From: Porodaedalea pini
Lineage: Eukaryota > Basidiomycota > Agaricomycetes > Hymenochaetales > Hymenochaetaceae
Reading direction: 5' to 3'
Length of the DNA: 64,000 nucleotides
Assembly: GCA_002794775.1 (NCBI GenBank)
Contig: NBAY01000003.1
Span: 1,736,001 to 1,800,000, forward strand
The position numbers and the translations under genes were made by a program. The notes below the pieces were generated by a model. The model had not been told where the DNA came from and ran no database searches. It saw only the letters and a program-made list of their open reading frames with translations. Below, one piece after another: positions 1 through 11,681 of this stretch; within the stretch, counting starts at the first letter, position 1, and every line of letters starts with the position of its first letter.

Positions 1-549
1 AATCATCATTTACTCAAATTTTGGTAGTTATGCTGCAAGACACATCAAAACCACATGAATTTGATGTGTGACAATACTTCTGAAAAGGGCAGTAAGAATA
101 GATCAATGGAGCAGTCTGACCTTCATTTATTTTTTTCATAAAAGAAATAGCTTGATTTTTATTCTACTAATAAGCCTGTATATAATGTGAATATATGCAC
201 CCACATGCATGGGTGAATACATCACATGCACTTTATGTAAGAATTCTTATTAAGAATTGCCTTTCAATAAGAATATTCCTATTCTCAATAAGAGGTTCAA
301 CTGTACCTTACTTCATATGGATTGCATCTCAAAGATGCTGGATTATCAATGCAAAAGTTTTTTTTTTGTCTTTAGTTGGCTTTCAGAGCACTTATGCTAA
401 GACACACTTCATGCACAATTTTCATTTTTGGTAATGATAAAGTGACAATTTTTTACAAATTACTATATTTGGACACTTACACAACATCTTCTACAGTTTC
501 CAACTGATAGTTAACCACAAGTGTAATATAGTCTATAGTATAGCTACCT
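1..549. other. AT-rich repeat-like sequence, no gene
   Basis: The stretch is AT-rich with very few CpG dinucleotides and no convincing coding frame. It directly precedes a solo LTR, and LTR-end sequence of a different type resumes right after that LTR. It may therefore be the 5' half of an older, interrupted LTR. That is inference; nothing else is visible here. Confidence 0.35.
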
Positions 550-949
550 TGTTAGGCAAGAGTTTAGAAGATGACTCAGACTGGACAGGCCTCAGCTGAC
601 TGTTGTCTGGGATGTGCTATAACTTAAGTGGGGACTCAAGACATGCTTACTCAGGCTAGGTCGTCTTGGAGGTAAGAGGAAAAGCAGAACAGGTGTTCAG
701 ATGTGATTTCTCTTCCTTATATACAGTGATCACCTTGTGAGACCCAGTTGCCCAATTATCTAAGTACTATATAATTTATGTAATGGAATGAATGAAGGTT
801 AGGTGGAACAAGTGTGGGAAGGATCATGGATGACATAAGCATAGAAAAGAATTAGGGAAGATAGTTAAATATAATAAAAAGGAGCAATTAAAGTCAAGGA
901 AAATGGTAAAAGGAAAAGAAAAGAAAAGAGGAAAGTTCGAGTCCTGACA
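550..949 (+). repeat. Solo LTR, family A, copy 1
   Basis: This 400-bp element starts TGTTAGGC and ends CCTGACA, the TG...CA termini expected of an LTR. It is flanked by TACCT and CACCT, a target-site duplication matching at 4 of 5 bases. Its full length aligns by eye with copies at 39100-39526 (same strand) and 46205-46645 (reverse). Shared blocks include the GGAGGTAAGAGGAAAAGCAG segment and the terminal AAAGTTCGAGTCC. No internal retroelement genes adjoin it, so it is called a solo LTR. Confidence 0.75.
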
Positions 950-960
950 CACCTCTGTAG

Positions 961-1352
961 AGTATATAAGGAGGGCAAGAGTAGCCCCTAATTGTCAGTT
1001 TAATCCACTTGAGCCCTCGAGCACCACATTCAAGCTTTTACTACAAACTCACTTGACTAGTGAATCTCCTTGCACTCTCAACAAATTCTTAAGCACAGCA
1101 AGTCGCTTTACAGGTAAGACTGACTTAGTTAATCAGCTTTAATGTGATTCTAACATAAGGTATATAAGAAGGGCAAGAGTAGCCTCCAATTGTCAGTTTA
1201 ATCCACTTGAGCCCTCAAGCACCACACTTGAGCTTTTACTACAAACTGCTTGATTAGTGAATCTCCTTGCACTCTTGACAAATTCTCAAGCACAGCAAGT
1301 TGCTTCACAGGTAAGATTGACTTAGTTAATCAATTTTATTATGATTCTAACA
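961..1352 (+). repeat. Tandem duplication of an LTR 3' half (2 x ~192 bp)
   Basis: Two adjacent copies (about 961-1152 and 1158-1352) share the order TATATAAG box, AGGGCAAGAGTAGCC, CAGTTTAATCCACTTGAGCC, CTCCTTGCACTCT and a terminal GATTCTAACA. A TATA box, a short transcript-start-like segment and an ...AACA end look like the core promoter and downstream part of an LTR. The same GATTCTAACA end recurs at about 38958-38967. The duplication is seen directly; the LTR identity is inferred. Confidence 0.55.
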
Positions 1353-2020
1353 GCTATCACACTATCACCTACAATGGATCTTTTATCCTCTACCCATTGC
1401 ACACAATATGCCCCTTTTTGCACCTATTACTTGACAAACACATACTACAAAATGTTCAGTCTTATGCTGCTAGCATTATGCTAAATACTCTCGATATGCA
1501 TGATTGATCCCTTTCCTCCTGCCAGTAGTGCCTGGACTCAGCCTGTATTAAACATGACATCCATCACATTTTGAACCAGTGCTCCTTTTTTTCACATATT
1601 CAAAAACAAATCTTTCATCATCCCATTCTTGACCTCTCATTTAGCAAATGGTTCCTTCCTAACAATTTTTTCCTACTACTGCAATTCACATATTTCTCAT
1701 TTTGTCATCCTCCTGACGCCATGCCATTCTTTTCCAATTTACCACCCTCCCTCCACTAACTAATTTCCACTATACCTAACACTTCTCGCCCCTAATCCAA
1801 TTTTTGCAAACCTTTTTTTGCTGTGCTCTACGTGTTCTGTTTCCTTTTTCTTAATTTTCCTTGTTTCATGTAGTACTTTAGTGCAAAGTAGTGCAATATT
1901 AATAATAGACTCTGGAGTTCCCAGCTTCACCAGGAACTCCGCTGGCCATCAATTCAAGTTTTTTAGGCATTGCTTAATCTGTGTTTTTTCATTCTTCAGA
2001 TTTAATTAATACAATTTCTC
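1353..2020 (+). mobile_element. 3' end fragment of a Tad1-like LINE
   Basis: The sequence is alignable by eye with the 3' end of the LINE at about 45025-45560. Shared landmarks are ATCTTTTATCCTCTA, then TATTAAACATGACATC followed by a CAC, and a short conceptual segment ending in a cysteine/histidine pattern (HxxxxCxxF) like the post-RNase H zinc motif of fungal LINEs. Several stop codons and frameshifts lie in the fragment, and it has few CpGs. It is a 5'-truncated, dead copy. Confidence 0.6.
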
Positions 2021-3802
2021 ACTTTAAAAGCTATACCTATTCAAAGTTCCTTGCTAGCCATCAGTCTAAGCTCTTAGAACAATGCTTCATCTTAGTTTGT
2101 ATAATTCTTCAATTGCAAAACTATATATCTCACATACACATGCTTGAAAGCAATCTGAATTTTTATTGTATGACATTCTATTTATAACAAAACCTCACTA
2201 AGTACAATATTGGTTGTTGAGAATTTGAAGATAGAATAAGTCTCCTTCAATGGAGAGACATACTGCATAATACCTGCTTCTCATGTCTTTATTTAAAATA
2301 GAAAGGATATTCTTTATATAGTATAGATACTATGTTAGGATACCTTATATTATATTCATAAAAGGCTATAAGTGTAGGCCTGCTAGAATATTCTCACTAC
2401 TTCTAACATGTTGCTGACTTCCTATACATCATGACTTGACTCTGATGTATTGAGTGTCTGACATTCCAAGACACAAACTCTAAAACACAACCATGTAGCT
2501 GTACTACAATTATGAGGAGTCTAAGTCTGAGACTCAGTGGCAGTCTCCAGACCTATGGAGTCTGGCACATTATGTTCAGTTCATGCCCTTTTCACATTCT
2601 CTTTACTGCTCAACTCATCCAAAGCTTATATGCACTTATACTGAGTTGTGCTATGTATACTCTGGCATGAGCCAGGTCAATGATTTACATATTCTGAGAG
2701 TAATTCTCAATGGACTCCAATTGGTTGATTTTCTACTGAATTAATTTTATAATACACATAGAGAAGATAGCAGAGTATTTTTTAATTGACTTATTTTTTT
2801 CAGCATTTTTTCTAACTTTTTCATGTGAGGAATGAGTTGTTTGAGCTCAGAGTATAAAATTGATTGTAGATGATTTGCATGCTGCTGCTTTGGAGTTACC
2901 ACTTTTAGCCATCAAAATTTTGAGAGAAAAGCATGATTTAATTAAAGTATTTTTTCCTTAATTTTTGCGATTTTTTTTCATATTTTTTACATTTTTTTTC
3001 GTATAGGTAATGAGTTGATTAAGGCTACAGAGTGGTCTGTTCACGGATGTGTGCCCATGTGCAGACATCATGTGATGATCTGCAATGTTGCTGCTTTGAG
3101 CCATCAAAAATTTCGGAGCTGGCCGGAGCAGGAGCATGTGGGTGACAACTAAAGAAGGAAAAAAGAAGCATCAAAAACATTGAAAGTCCGAATTTAGTCA
3201 GCATGTGGCTGTGTCGAAAGTAGGGGGTTGCGTTTGTAAGATAAGGATAGGCTCGTGACTGTGAGAGCGAGCTTATGTAAAGTGTCTCCTAGTCACATCA
3301 CGAAAAAGTCTAAAATCTTGCACGGGCTTACATAGCCGTAGAAGATAGTAAATTATGTATATTATGTATATTATGTACAAGAGAATCTAGCGCACTCTCA
3401 AAATGATCAGAAATGTACAAGTTGCCGCAAGATCGCCGCAAGTCTGATGCATATTGCCAAGTTAGGTCATGCTGATCGTCACTTACAAGAATGGCCGGCC
3501 CTGAAGAAATATAGAAGAGAATACGGCGCACCTTCAAAATGACATGGGATAATCTTACTTGTGGTTCTTGTTGTGTCTGGTAGAGTTCTTATATAAGGTC
3601 TACAAGTCGTTATACGAGACCGAAAGTCTACTGGTTCATTATCACACCATTTAAATAATATAATAATAATGTATTTCTATTGCACCATTTATTGTACATT
3701 TGAATTGTTCAAAATCGTAGCCGCGTCGAAATCATAGATAAAAGCAAAAGAAGAATAAAGAATTCAGGGTTGACGGTGTCCGCAGGCGAGGTGAGGTGCG
3801 GG
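2021..3802. other. AT-rich intergenic/repeat debris with a degenerate tandem duplication
   Basis: No gene is supported. Two diverged copies of one segment, about 2800-2945 and 2985-3120, share GAATGAGTTG / GTAATGAGTTG at one end and CTGCTTTG...AGCCATCAAAA at the other. CpG becomes more frequent after about 3050, towards the HMG-box locus. A short ATTATGTAT repeat lies near 3355. Confidence 0.45.
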
Positions 3803-5711
3803 TTATAACTGCGACGAGTCGAGCAAGTCCTCGAACTGGAAGCGTATCGCGTACGTGTCCATACGCTCACCGTCTGGCCCCATCCAGTCCATGCCACCAC
3901 CCATCGTGCCCATCGCACCCATGACACTCACCGACCCCATTGAGCCGAAGCCCATCCACGGCGGCAGCCCCATGTCCATTCCAATGTTGATTTCGCCGAA
4001 TACATTCTGACTTGCGTCTCCTGGTTCTAACCATGTGGAATGTGTGGTAGATTCGTCGGCGGTGCACAGCGTCTGCATTGCCCACTCTGGCAGGCCGTAG
4101 CCGACACACTCGCTAACAACTGGCGGATCTGATGACTCAGGCAGCCCGTGCGGCAATGCGCGCTGACCCGGCACTTGAAGCTGTCCGCCAGGCGATTGGC
4201 CAGTTGGCGAAGAGAATGGACCAGGGAGGAAGTGACGCGAGGACGAGGAGGAAGGAGGTGTTGGTGCGGAAAGCGGGTCACCTGAAGAGGTTGAAGGCTC
4301 GCTAGGAATGCTGAGCTGCGTGAGCGTGCGAGGGCGAGGCTTAGCGGCGACAGGCACCTGCTCCTCGTATACCTGAAACATGAAATAGCATGCTACGACG
4401 AAGGGCAGAAAAACACACCTGCACCTCGCTGCCAGCAGTCGAGAAATCGGGAACTTGCCCTGGCATACCGTAGCTCATGGACTGCAGATGCGAGTTCGGG
4501 AACTGGAAACCGCTCATTCCACCAAATCCCCCCTCTCTTTCCTGGCTGTGGCCATTCATCTGCAACCGCTGCTCGTCTTCGTTGCCCTCGTGCGTCGCAG
4601 GCGAGCCAACCGCCGAGCCACTGTTCGAAGCAGGCGCCGTCTCGAGCAGCCTCGGGATCTTGATTGTAGGAGACGGAGGGGGCAGCTGGCATCGTCGGTG
4701 GCGTCGGTGCACCTGGTGTGCTCGTCGAGCGGCGGTTCTGCGGGAGGACAAAGCTAAGCAGTCCGGGAACTAAGCTCTGGGCGGTCTGAGTCGGGATCTG
4801 CGCGGAAAGCAAGTGTCCGTGTCCATGCCCGTGTCCACGTGGTGCGAGTGCGAGTAGGAAGACGTGCTGAGCGGGCTGGATTCGAGAGAAGCCCGCAAGA
4901 GCATTGCGCTGTCGATCGCAAGGCTCGCTCCTGGTCCAGAACCAGGTGCGCCAGAGAGCGAGGGCATCGAGAGGTTCATCGGGAGCGAGAGCGTCTGACT
5001 TTGACCCTGGCCCTGCGATCCCTCCGATTCGCTCATGTCGAAGTCCGCGAGATCCGCCGTCTCGACTTCGCGCACGCTGCTGCACCCGCCGTTCGCATAG
5101 CCATACGGACCATAGAGAGACCCGTCGGCGGAGAGCGTGTCGAGCTCGCTGAAGTCCTCCGAATCGACGGTCGACGAAGACGGGGAGACGCTCGTGGGGC
5201 TGATGGTGGATCACAAAGAACTGTTGCGGGCACGCGCGTCAGAACCGCGCACACGGCTGCTCGACTTGGTACGGTCACGACGTTCCTTCTTCCCATCCTT
5301 CTCCTTCCTCACCTTTCCACCCGCCATCGAATTTGCCTTACCCTTCTTCTCCTTGACAATCCGTGTGGGTTGATAGACGTACCATGGATACATCTCTTCA
5401 TGCCCCTTCTTGTGCTCCTTCGCGAGGTCGTCCTAATACTTGTGTTCCTCCGCAGAAAGCGAGCACCACTGCTGGGAGATCGTCTTGGACAGGTTGGCCT
5501 GGCGCTGACGGCGCACGATAGGGTCGCCCTCAGACAGCACTGCAGCCTCTGTCTTGTTCTTCCTGAGGCAGCACTCCCGGTGGAAGAGGATGAACGTGTT
5601 CTCCAGCCACTTGATTGCTGTCTTGCTTGAGCTGAAACTCATAGCTGTGGACGAGAGGCCGGTTGTATGAATTATATGTATACAGGGGCTACTCACCAAT
5701 TTGAGTGGCAC
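3803..5711 (-). pseudogene. HMG-box transcription factor pseudogene
   Basis: The minus strand encodes an HMG box of the fungal MATA_HMG/Ste11/Rox1 type (about 5640-5390). The ENTFILFHRECC stretch corresponds to the usual ENAFILFRR. It is followed by RRQRQANLSKTISQQW, a SAEEHKY segment and AKEHKKGHEEMYPWYVYQP. At the conserved Trp after SAEEHKY the codon is TAG, and an in-frame TGA follows NSSL near 5211. The Ser/Pro-rich tail changes frame twice between about 4830 and 4690 before reaching a C-terminus at 3803. Two introns look spliceable: about 5645-5697, and about 4378-4423 ending in TTTCAG. Two nonsense codons plus frame changes make a pseudogene the best call. Such HMG proteins bind DNA in the nucleus, often in mating or stress pathways; the target here is unknown. 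Confidence 0.75.
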
Positions 5712-6149
5712 GAGCTTGCCTGAGCTCTGTTTCCAGCTACATTTTGACTAACATGCTCATTATATCCCAAAGAACATATGGCCTTAGTTTCTATGTGCTT
5801 GACAGATTTGTGACCGAGGGAGAGGCAGGCGATGGTGGTGGGAGAAAGCAAAGTGCAACGACGCGTCGAGCACGTCTCGACGCGTTTTCTAAGTCCGCAT
5901 TTTCTAAGTCCGCTAAGTGGTGAATCTCGTCTAATGCTCGTGTCCTCGTTCTCTCATCATCAGCATCCTAACCCTCAAGAACCCACTTATTTAATCAAAC
6001 AGCTGCATCTGTGTACTCCATCTCTCCTGTTAGTACTGCCTCTGCCTTCTCCCAATCCCCGCACCCACTCTCGGTGCTGCAGCAAGCGGCGTCTCGACCG
6101 TTGAAACAGCCCCAAATCCCGAAGACATATATACCCTGCAAAAGCAAAC

Positions 6150-7360
6150 TACGTGGTGTCCCTGGTCGGTGAGTCAAGCATTCCCATTATCGGTAACCTT
6201 CCGAGGCGCGCACGCAAAGTCGATAGATAAATTGATTTTGTCCTGTTTCTGTAAACTGACGTGCTCAATTCTAGATCAAGCTGCGAAAATCCTGACCGAA
6301 ATTTGGCGCCCCAAGAACATCCCGGTCGTCTTTTCGACTCAGAAAGATATCACGGTGGTGACGAAACAGTCGTTATCTCTCCCTTCTCAACTTCAACCAC
6401 TAAAACGTCAATTGATTCAACTTTCCTCGCCCCGTTCACCCATCACGCTTTCCTCGCCCCTTCCTCCTGCCGCCTCCGACCCACCACACGCTTCAACATT
6501 GACGTTAGCCGTTTTCCCATCCGCCTTTCTCGCTGAGCATTCGGCAGCAGCGCCGCAACAGTCGTGTCCGAGAAGGATCTCGTTCCGATCAAAACATTCG
6601 TACAGGAGGTCCTCCGCCGTTCACGCACAACATGCAGCGTCCTGCATTCGGCGCTCTCTACATCGAGGCGGTTAGAGGGAAGGTGCCGGAGCTCGTGGAA
6701 AAAGAGAGGCTCGGCACGGGAGTGAGGGGCGAGCCGGAATCAGATAAGAGGATCGTAAAGGAAGACGAGGCGTCTGCCTCGTCGAAGGTGAATACCTCTT
6801 TGGACACGTCCAACCTCTGCAGCCTTCCGACAGAACTGATGTCAATGGATCCGTTCGACGCATCGTGTGGTAGACGGTTCTCCAAATGGACGCTTCGTTT
6901 CTATTAACTCAGCAGATGCAGACTCAAAGGCAGTCTAACGACAAGCACCGTAAGATTCCGGCAAAACCGCTCACGCCGCTGCCACCTCTGCCATCGCGGC
7001 TTCTTTGCCCGCGGCGCACCTTCCTCGCCGCGCTCATTCTAACATCAACATTCTTACAGGATCGATGCTATTCAAATCGTTGGACGCTGCGAACGCGCAC
7101 TCGGCGATGTGCTTGGGTGGCATCTCTGGGTCGGCAAGGGCTCTACGCCGCCGCAGGAAGAGAACTCGCGCAGTATGCAACACACGAAAAGCGATGGTAC
7201 AATCGCATTTGGATCGTCTCCGGTTTCTGCAATGCGCGACGCGATGCACTTTCCGAGTCCACCTTGTCGGATGCAGGCACAAGTTCGGAATTTGGCCGTG
7301 CGCAGACGAAGGCAGGCATGGCAAATAGAGTACTCAGACGTGGTCCATGCTGGATAGCCT
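6150..7360 (+). pseudogene. Pcl-type (Pho85) cyclin pseudogene
   Basis: Fragments in shifting frames match the agaricomycete Pcl/G1-type cyclin pattern. In order they are QAAKILTEIWRPKNIPVVF (about 6280), FVQEVLRRSRTTCSVL and EAVRGKVPELVEKERLG (about 6590-6710), then CPRRTFLAALILTSTFLQD and CYSNR (about 7000-7075), and finally RCERALGDVLGW and LWVGK (about 7085-7140). The cyclin box lacks the roughly 13 residues normally found between CYSNR and GRCERALG, and the frame changes at that point. Other frames and stops separate the earlier blocks. Family knowledge: these cyclins activate a Pho85-like CDK. No intact product is possible from this copy. It is transcribed away from the HMG-box pseudogene next door. 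Confidence 0.65.
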
Positions 7361-7449
7361 CACGACTGTTGATCTCGGGCTTGGGCTCGGGCTCGGTGGT
7401 CATGTATAGGCTGATGCAACGACTTTCGCGACTTATGGATTTGGATGCG

Positions 7450-8625
7450 TAGGATATGGGTGCGGGCTACTGGTCTGGGCTACGCTGAGTTGGACTGTGC
7501 GGAGCTTGAGGGCCTTTCTTCGCTGGTTGTCGGGCGCTTGCTCGCGATCGCAGAGGCCTTCGCTCTTGTCGGTACGGCTTCGGCGCGCCTTCCACCTTGT
7601 ACTCTCTTCTCTCCTCTTTTCTAAATTTCCTAGCAATACATGTGTCTCTTACACCCTTCCCTCCAACCGTACACCCAAGTATCTCATTCATCCATCCATT
7701 TGTGCGGCGTGACTTGTCCATTCACCATACACGGTCTCCTCTTCCTTTTCTCTCCTCGATTTTGTAATTCGGCTCGTATCTTCCGTAGATCTCTTTTTTC
7801 CTTCTCTTTACTTCATTGACTCGACTCTTGTTACTTCTATTATTCCATGTGCTCGAGCCCTTGCGAAGCATTTTCTCTATATTATACTACTGTCTCGTCT
7901 CATCATCCGCTTTTCAGCCTTTCAGCTCTCAAGTTTTAGTGCTGGATTGGCAGCCCGAAAGGGGCAAGTGGGTTTGAATTCCCACCGTGTGTGCATCTCT
8001 CCTGAAAACAAAGCAAATCTTGGACAGTGATTGAAGAGCTGATATCTGAAATGAGTGGATGATCAGACAAAAACACTATGATTAATGCACTACAGTTTAG
8101 ACATTAGATTTTGGAAGGACATATAAGTGGCATATAATACAAGAAAAATAAATGTGCATTTCCTGTAAGCATCTATCTAACTTGTATTTATCTTGTATCC
8201 TATGTGAAGGCTAATAAGAATATGATATACTGACTGACATGCTGACACCCAACATATAAACTGGTGAAGAGCCTTCCGGCTCCATTGTCAGGCATAATCA
8301 GTAGAATAAATACATTACAGCTCAGACATCAGACTTTCAGAGGGCATATAATCAGAATAAAAAATGATAAAAGTATAGTATATTTTTTGTAATTATCTAT
8401 CTGTCTTGTATATGCCTTGTATTGCACCAAAACTCTTGTAACGAGCTTGTATCCGACTCGAAGACATTTTGGCACATGACAAGCTGACTAACAGACTTTT
8501 ATTACCTTACAAGGTATACAAGGCTATACAGGCGACGCGACTTTTTCGTGATGCAAGCGTGTGTTGACTCTTCACTACTAACTGCTCACTCCATCTAACG
8601 GCTTGCTACAAACACACTTTCTCAA
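7450..8625. other. Intergenic region with a diverged direct repeat
   Basis: No gene is supported. The first 450 bases are pyrimidine-rich with mixed composition; after about 7980 the sequence is AT-rich. Two diverged direct copies, about 8078-8222 and 8290-8440, share ACAGYTYAGACAT, GGCATATAA and TCTATCT..CTTGTAT blocks, consistent with remnants of one repeat. The 3' end is the promoter of the RBM5-like gene. Confidence 0.45.
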
Positions 8626-11497
8626 ATGTCTTACAATCGCGAGTGGGACTATGGAAAGGATTGGGATGGTGGAGGATACCGAGGCTATACAAGAGGAAGA
8701 GAGGAGGATGATTACTACAACGAAGGGAAGAGGAGGAAATACAACAACGGAGTTCGCATATACTAGGCGACCAAGGATTTCACGCACCCGCTTACCATTC
8801 CGATACTTTGCAGGGCTACCAAGAGTCATGGCCGCCTTACGAGGATAACAGACACTATGCGAATGATGGCTACAACAACTCACACGACTACGGATACCCC
8901 GACAACCACAATAATGGTTACGAGCAGTCGTATGATAACCGGGATGACCGGTCCTACCGCGACCGTGGTGGGCCTCTACAGAATCGCAAGAAACATGTGG
9001 CAAGCGAACCGAGCCCACATGTCATTTTCTTGGGCTTAGATCTTGACTTTACTGAAGCGGACGTGAGTGCTGCGAAGCGTAAATTACCACGCGATGTGCT
9101 AACGAGGCCGCGCAGTTGCAAAGTTTCTTGAAGGAACGGGGATGCGTCATCGAGACCGTTACAATCATACGCGATCGCAATACAGGCACTTGCCCATTCA
9201 CAACATTGTCTGCTTCCATGTCCTGACGATGTCTCCTCATTGGATTTTAAAGGTCAATCCAAGGGTTTTGGATTTGCCCAATTTAGGTCTACAGAGGAGG
9301 CACGGTCTTTCGTCGACCCGAACTTTCCCTTTATTTCGGTTCCTCCCCCTGCCTCTCACGGCGCGTCGGCCGCAGCTGCTTTCAAACAGGCTGAAGAAAC
9401 TGGAGGTTCGTATATGGGGAAGCGTATCAAGATTGATTACTCTCAGAGTGCAAATGCATCTGGACAAGGCAGACGCGGTCCGCAGTTCTCAAATGATGGT
9501 ACGCGTGACATAGGAAGTGCGCAATCTGCAGTTCTGCTTCTCCGCGGATTAGATCCATTGTCTGGCCCCGCAGCAGTTGCACAAGCTATGAAGGGCTCTT
9601 CCGGACCTAATACGGAAGGTGCGAAGGGGATGAAGAGGGTTATTCTGATAAAGGACAAGGCAACAATGGCAAGTTGGGGTTATGCCTTTGTCGAGTTTGT
9701 TGATATTCAGGTATGATGTTGAAACAAACCTATTTTGCATAATCACTGTCTGAAGTGATTATACCTTAGGCCGCATCCGCTGTTCTGGCAGCGACTATGT
9801 CTTCCCAATTGCACCCAAATGGATTCCGTATTTCGGATCGTCCTGTTGCGGCTTCATTTGCTCATCCATACTCCTTCCAACTGGTAGCGGATAATGTGTT
9901 TCACGATGAGTCCTACATTTCCTCGTCCGTGAACCTCGGAGGAGTCGACGGATCGTGGGTCAAGTACTGGGATGAGGCCTCTTCACTTGCGACGATGGAT
10001 TTCAAAGTCGAGGAGTCTCAGCTTCAACAGCAGGCCATCGCTGGCAAAGAAAGGAAAGACAAAGAGAAGAAGCGTGTCAAAGGTGGGTTGTGATTGTACA
10101 TTGGCTGAAGTGTTTCTAAGCCGCTTCCTTTATTGCTATATTGTCCAGCATCTACCGATGGACCTTTCTTCACAGCTGAAGCTTCGATTCTACCCGTTTC
10201 AAATAAACCAGTAACCTTGAGCTTCAACAAAGTTGGGTCTTCTGCGAAGACGGCTGGTGCATCAGGTTGGTTTGTCAGTTATTCTCACGTGCCCGTTATC
10301 AACCTTCTCGCGGCAGGCCCCGTTGCATCTCAGACGGCCCTTCTGTTTGCTAGCAATGATGATGAGGCGGCCGATAGCAATGAGCCCGATAACTACGCTG
10401 CAAATGCAGAGAAAGCGAAAGGCGAGTTAGTTTTACTTTGGATGATAATTCTACAAGCTCACCCTACACTCTCTTGCCCGGCAGCGAAACAAGCCCAGAA
10501 GGTTCCTCCCATGATAACAAGCAAAAAGATTGTCAACAACATCTCGAAGTGGAATCAGGTCCAGGAAGAGCTGAGTGGCACTGCTCATTTGTCAACCACT
10601 ATAGCACCTCCGCTTGCACCAGCGGTGCCGGTTACGCCTGTCAAAGCCGTGAGTTTCCTAGCTTTATAATTTAAAACACTAATGTAGCTTATGCCATAAT
10701 AGAGAACCCAAACTCCAGAAGTTGAGACCGAATTCGAGTTCTCAGATACGAAGGCAATTACATGCCTGCTGTGCTCTCGCCAGTTCAAGACCTTAGACCA
10801 ATTGAAAAAACACAATAAGGAGTCTGACCTTCACAAGGTGGAGATAATGCACTATACTGCTATCGCTAATACTGAATGTTTAATTGATCTGACAGAAAAA
10901 CTATAAGGACTCAAACTTGCGTGATATTGCTCGCGAGAAGGCTCAAGGCGCAAAGAAGAAAGACCAGAGCCCGGATAACCAAAGCGATGTCTCGGGCTCG
11001 AAATTGCAATATCGCGATAGAGCATCCGAGCGTAGAACTCTTTTTAATCAGCCAGACGTGCCGCTGCCTGAATCGGCCCAGGTGAAGGCATCGAATAAAC
11101 GATCCGCTGAGGGCCCGCCTCCTGCGCCATCGCCGCCACCCCTTCCGACTGCTCCAGGGAAGGATGAAAGCAACATCGGAAATAAACTGTTGAAAATGAT
11201 GGGTTGGACAGAGGGAACTGGGCTCGGTTCTGAGAGAGGAGGGAGAGTAGATCCAATGTGAGCATGGTGGCCTATCCTTCTCTATCGTATTAATAGACGT
11301 ATGCAAAGTCAAACTGCGATTTACGCATCTGGCGCTGGTCTGGGTTCGAGCAAAGGAAGAGAAGTAGGAAAATACCAAGAAGGATACTCTGGCTATGTTC
11401 AGATGACGAAGGATGTCGTGCGTGTTCTGTTCATTTTATACGATGACAGTCTAATCACGCATATTATTTTCAGGCTAGAGAGCGGTTCGACCACTAA
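8626..11497 (+). CDS. RBM5/RBM10-like splicing factor (RRM-RRM-C2H2-G-patch)
   Basis: Domains in order: a Tyr/Asp/Arg-rich N-terminus; RRM1 (HVIFLGLDLDF to RNP1 KGFGFAQF, about 9020-9440); RRM2 (AVLLLRGLDPLSG to GYAFVEF, about 9525-9880); a C2H2 finger with CLLCSRQF and KKHNKESDLHK (about 10770-10840); and a G-patch (KMMGWTEGTGLG, then GAGLGSSKG, about 11190-11360). The end is ARERFDH followed by a stop. This order is typical of RBM5/10-family regulators of 3' splice-site choice in the spliceosome A complex. I did not see an OCRE domain. The intron at 9186-9252 is best read as GC-AG, and a second candidate GC-AG intron is 10422-10484. The N-terminal exon (from ATG 8626) stops at 8764 unless the frame changes, so the first exon boundary is unresolved. 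Confidence 0.85.
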
Positions 11498-11681
11498 TCA
11501 GTCACCTCTTCTGAAGTATTTGCTGCAATTGGCTGGCTTATTCCGTTGGATTATTCCTTGCACGCATTACTGCTCTTTGGCCTCAATTAGAGAATGTTAT
11601 ATAGTAATTTAAGAGGCAGTACTACGGTGAGGGGCCAATTCATCAAGATGTGTGGTCTTCGATAGAAGACGTAACCTAAGC

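Noticed and set aside
4393..5214. 273-residue minus-strand open frame as a separate gene
   Set aside because: It is mostly Arg-rich shadow sequence; only its end (near HGHGHGHLLSAQIPTQ) fits the HMG-box gene tail as one of its shifted frames.
4839..5630. 263-residue plus-strand open frame opposite the HMG-box locus
   Set aside because: Low-complexity Arg/Leu-rich antisense frame without domains; the opposite strand explains the sequence.
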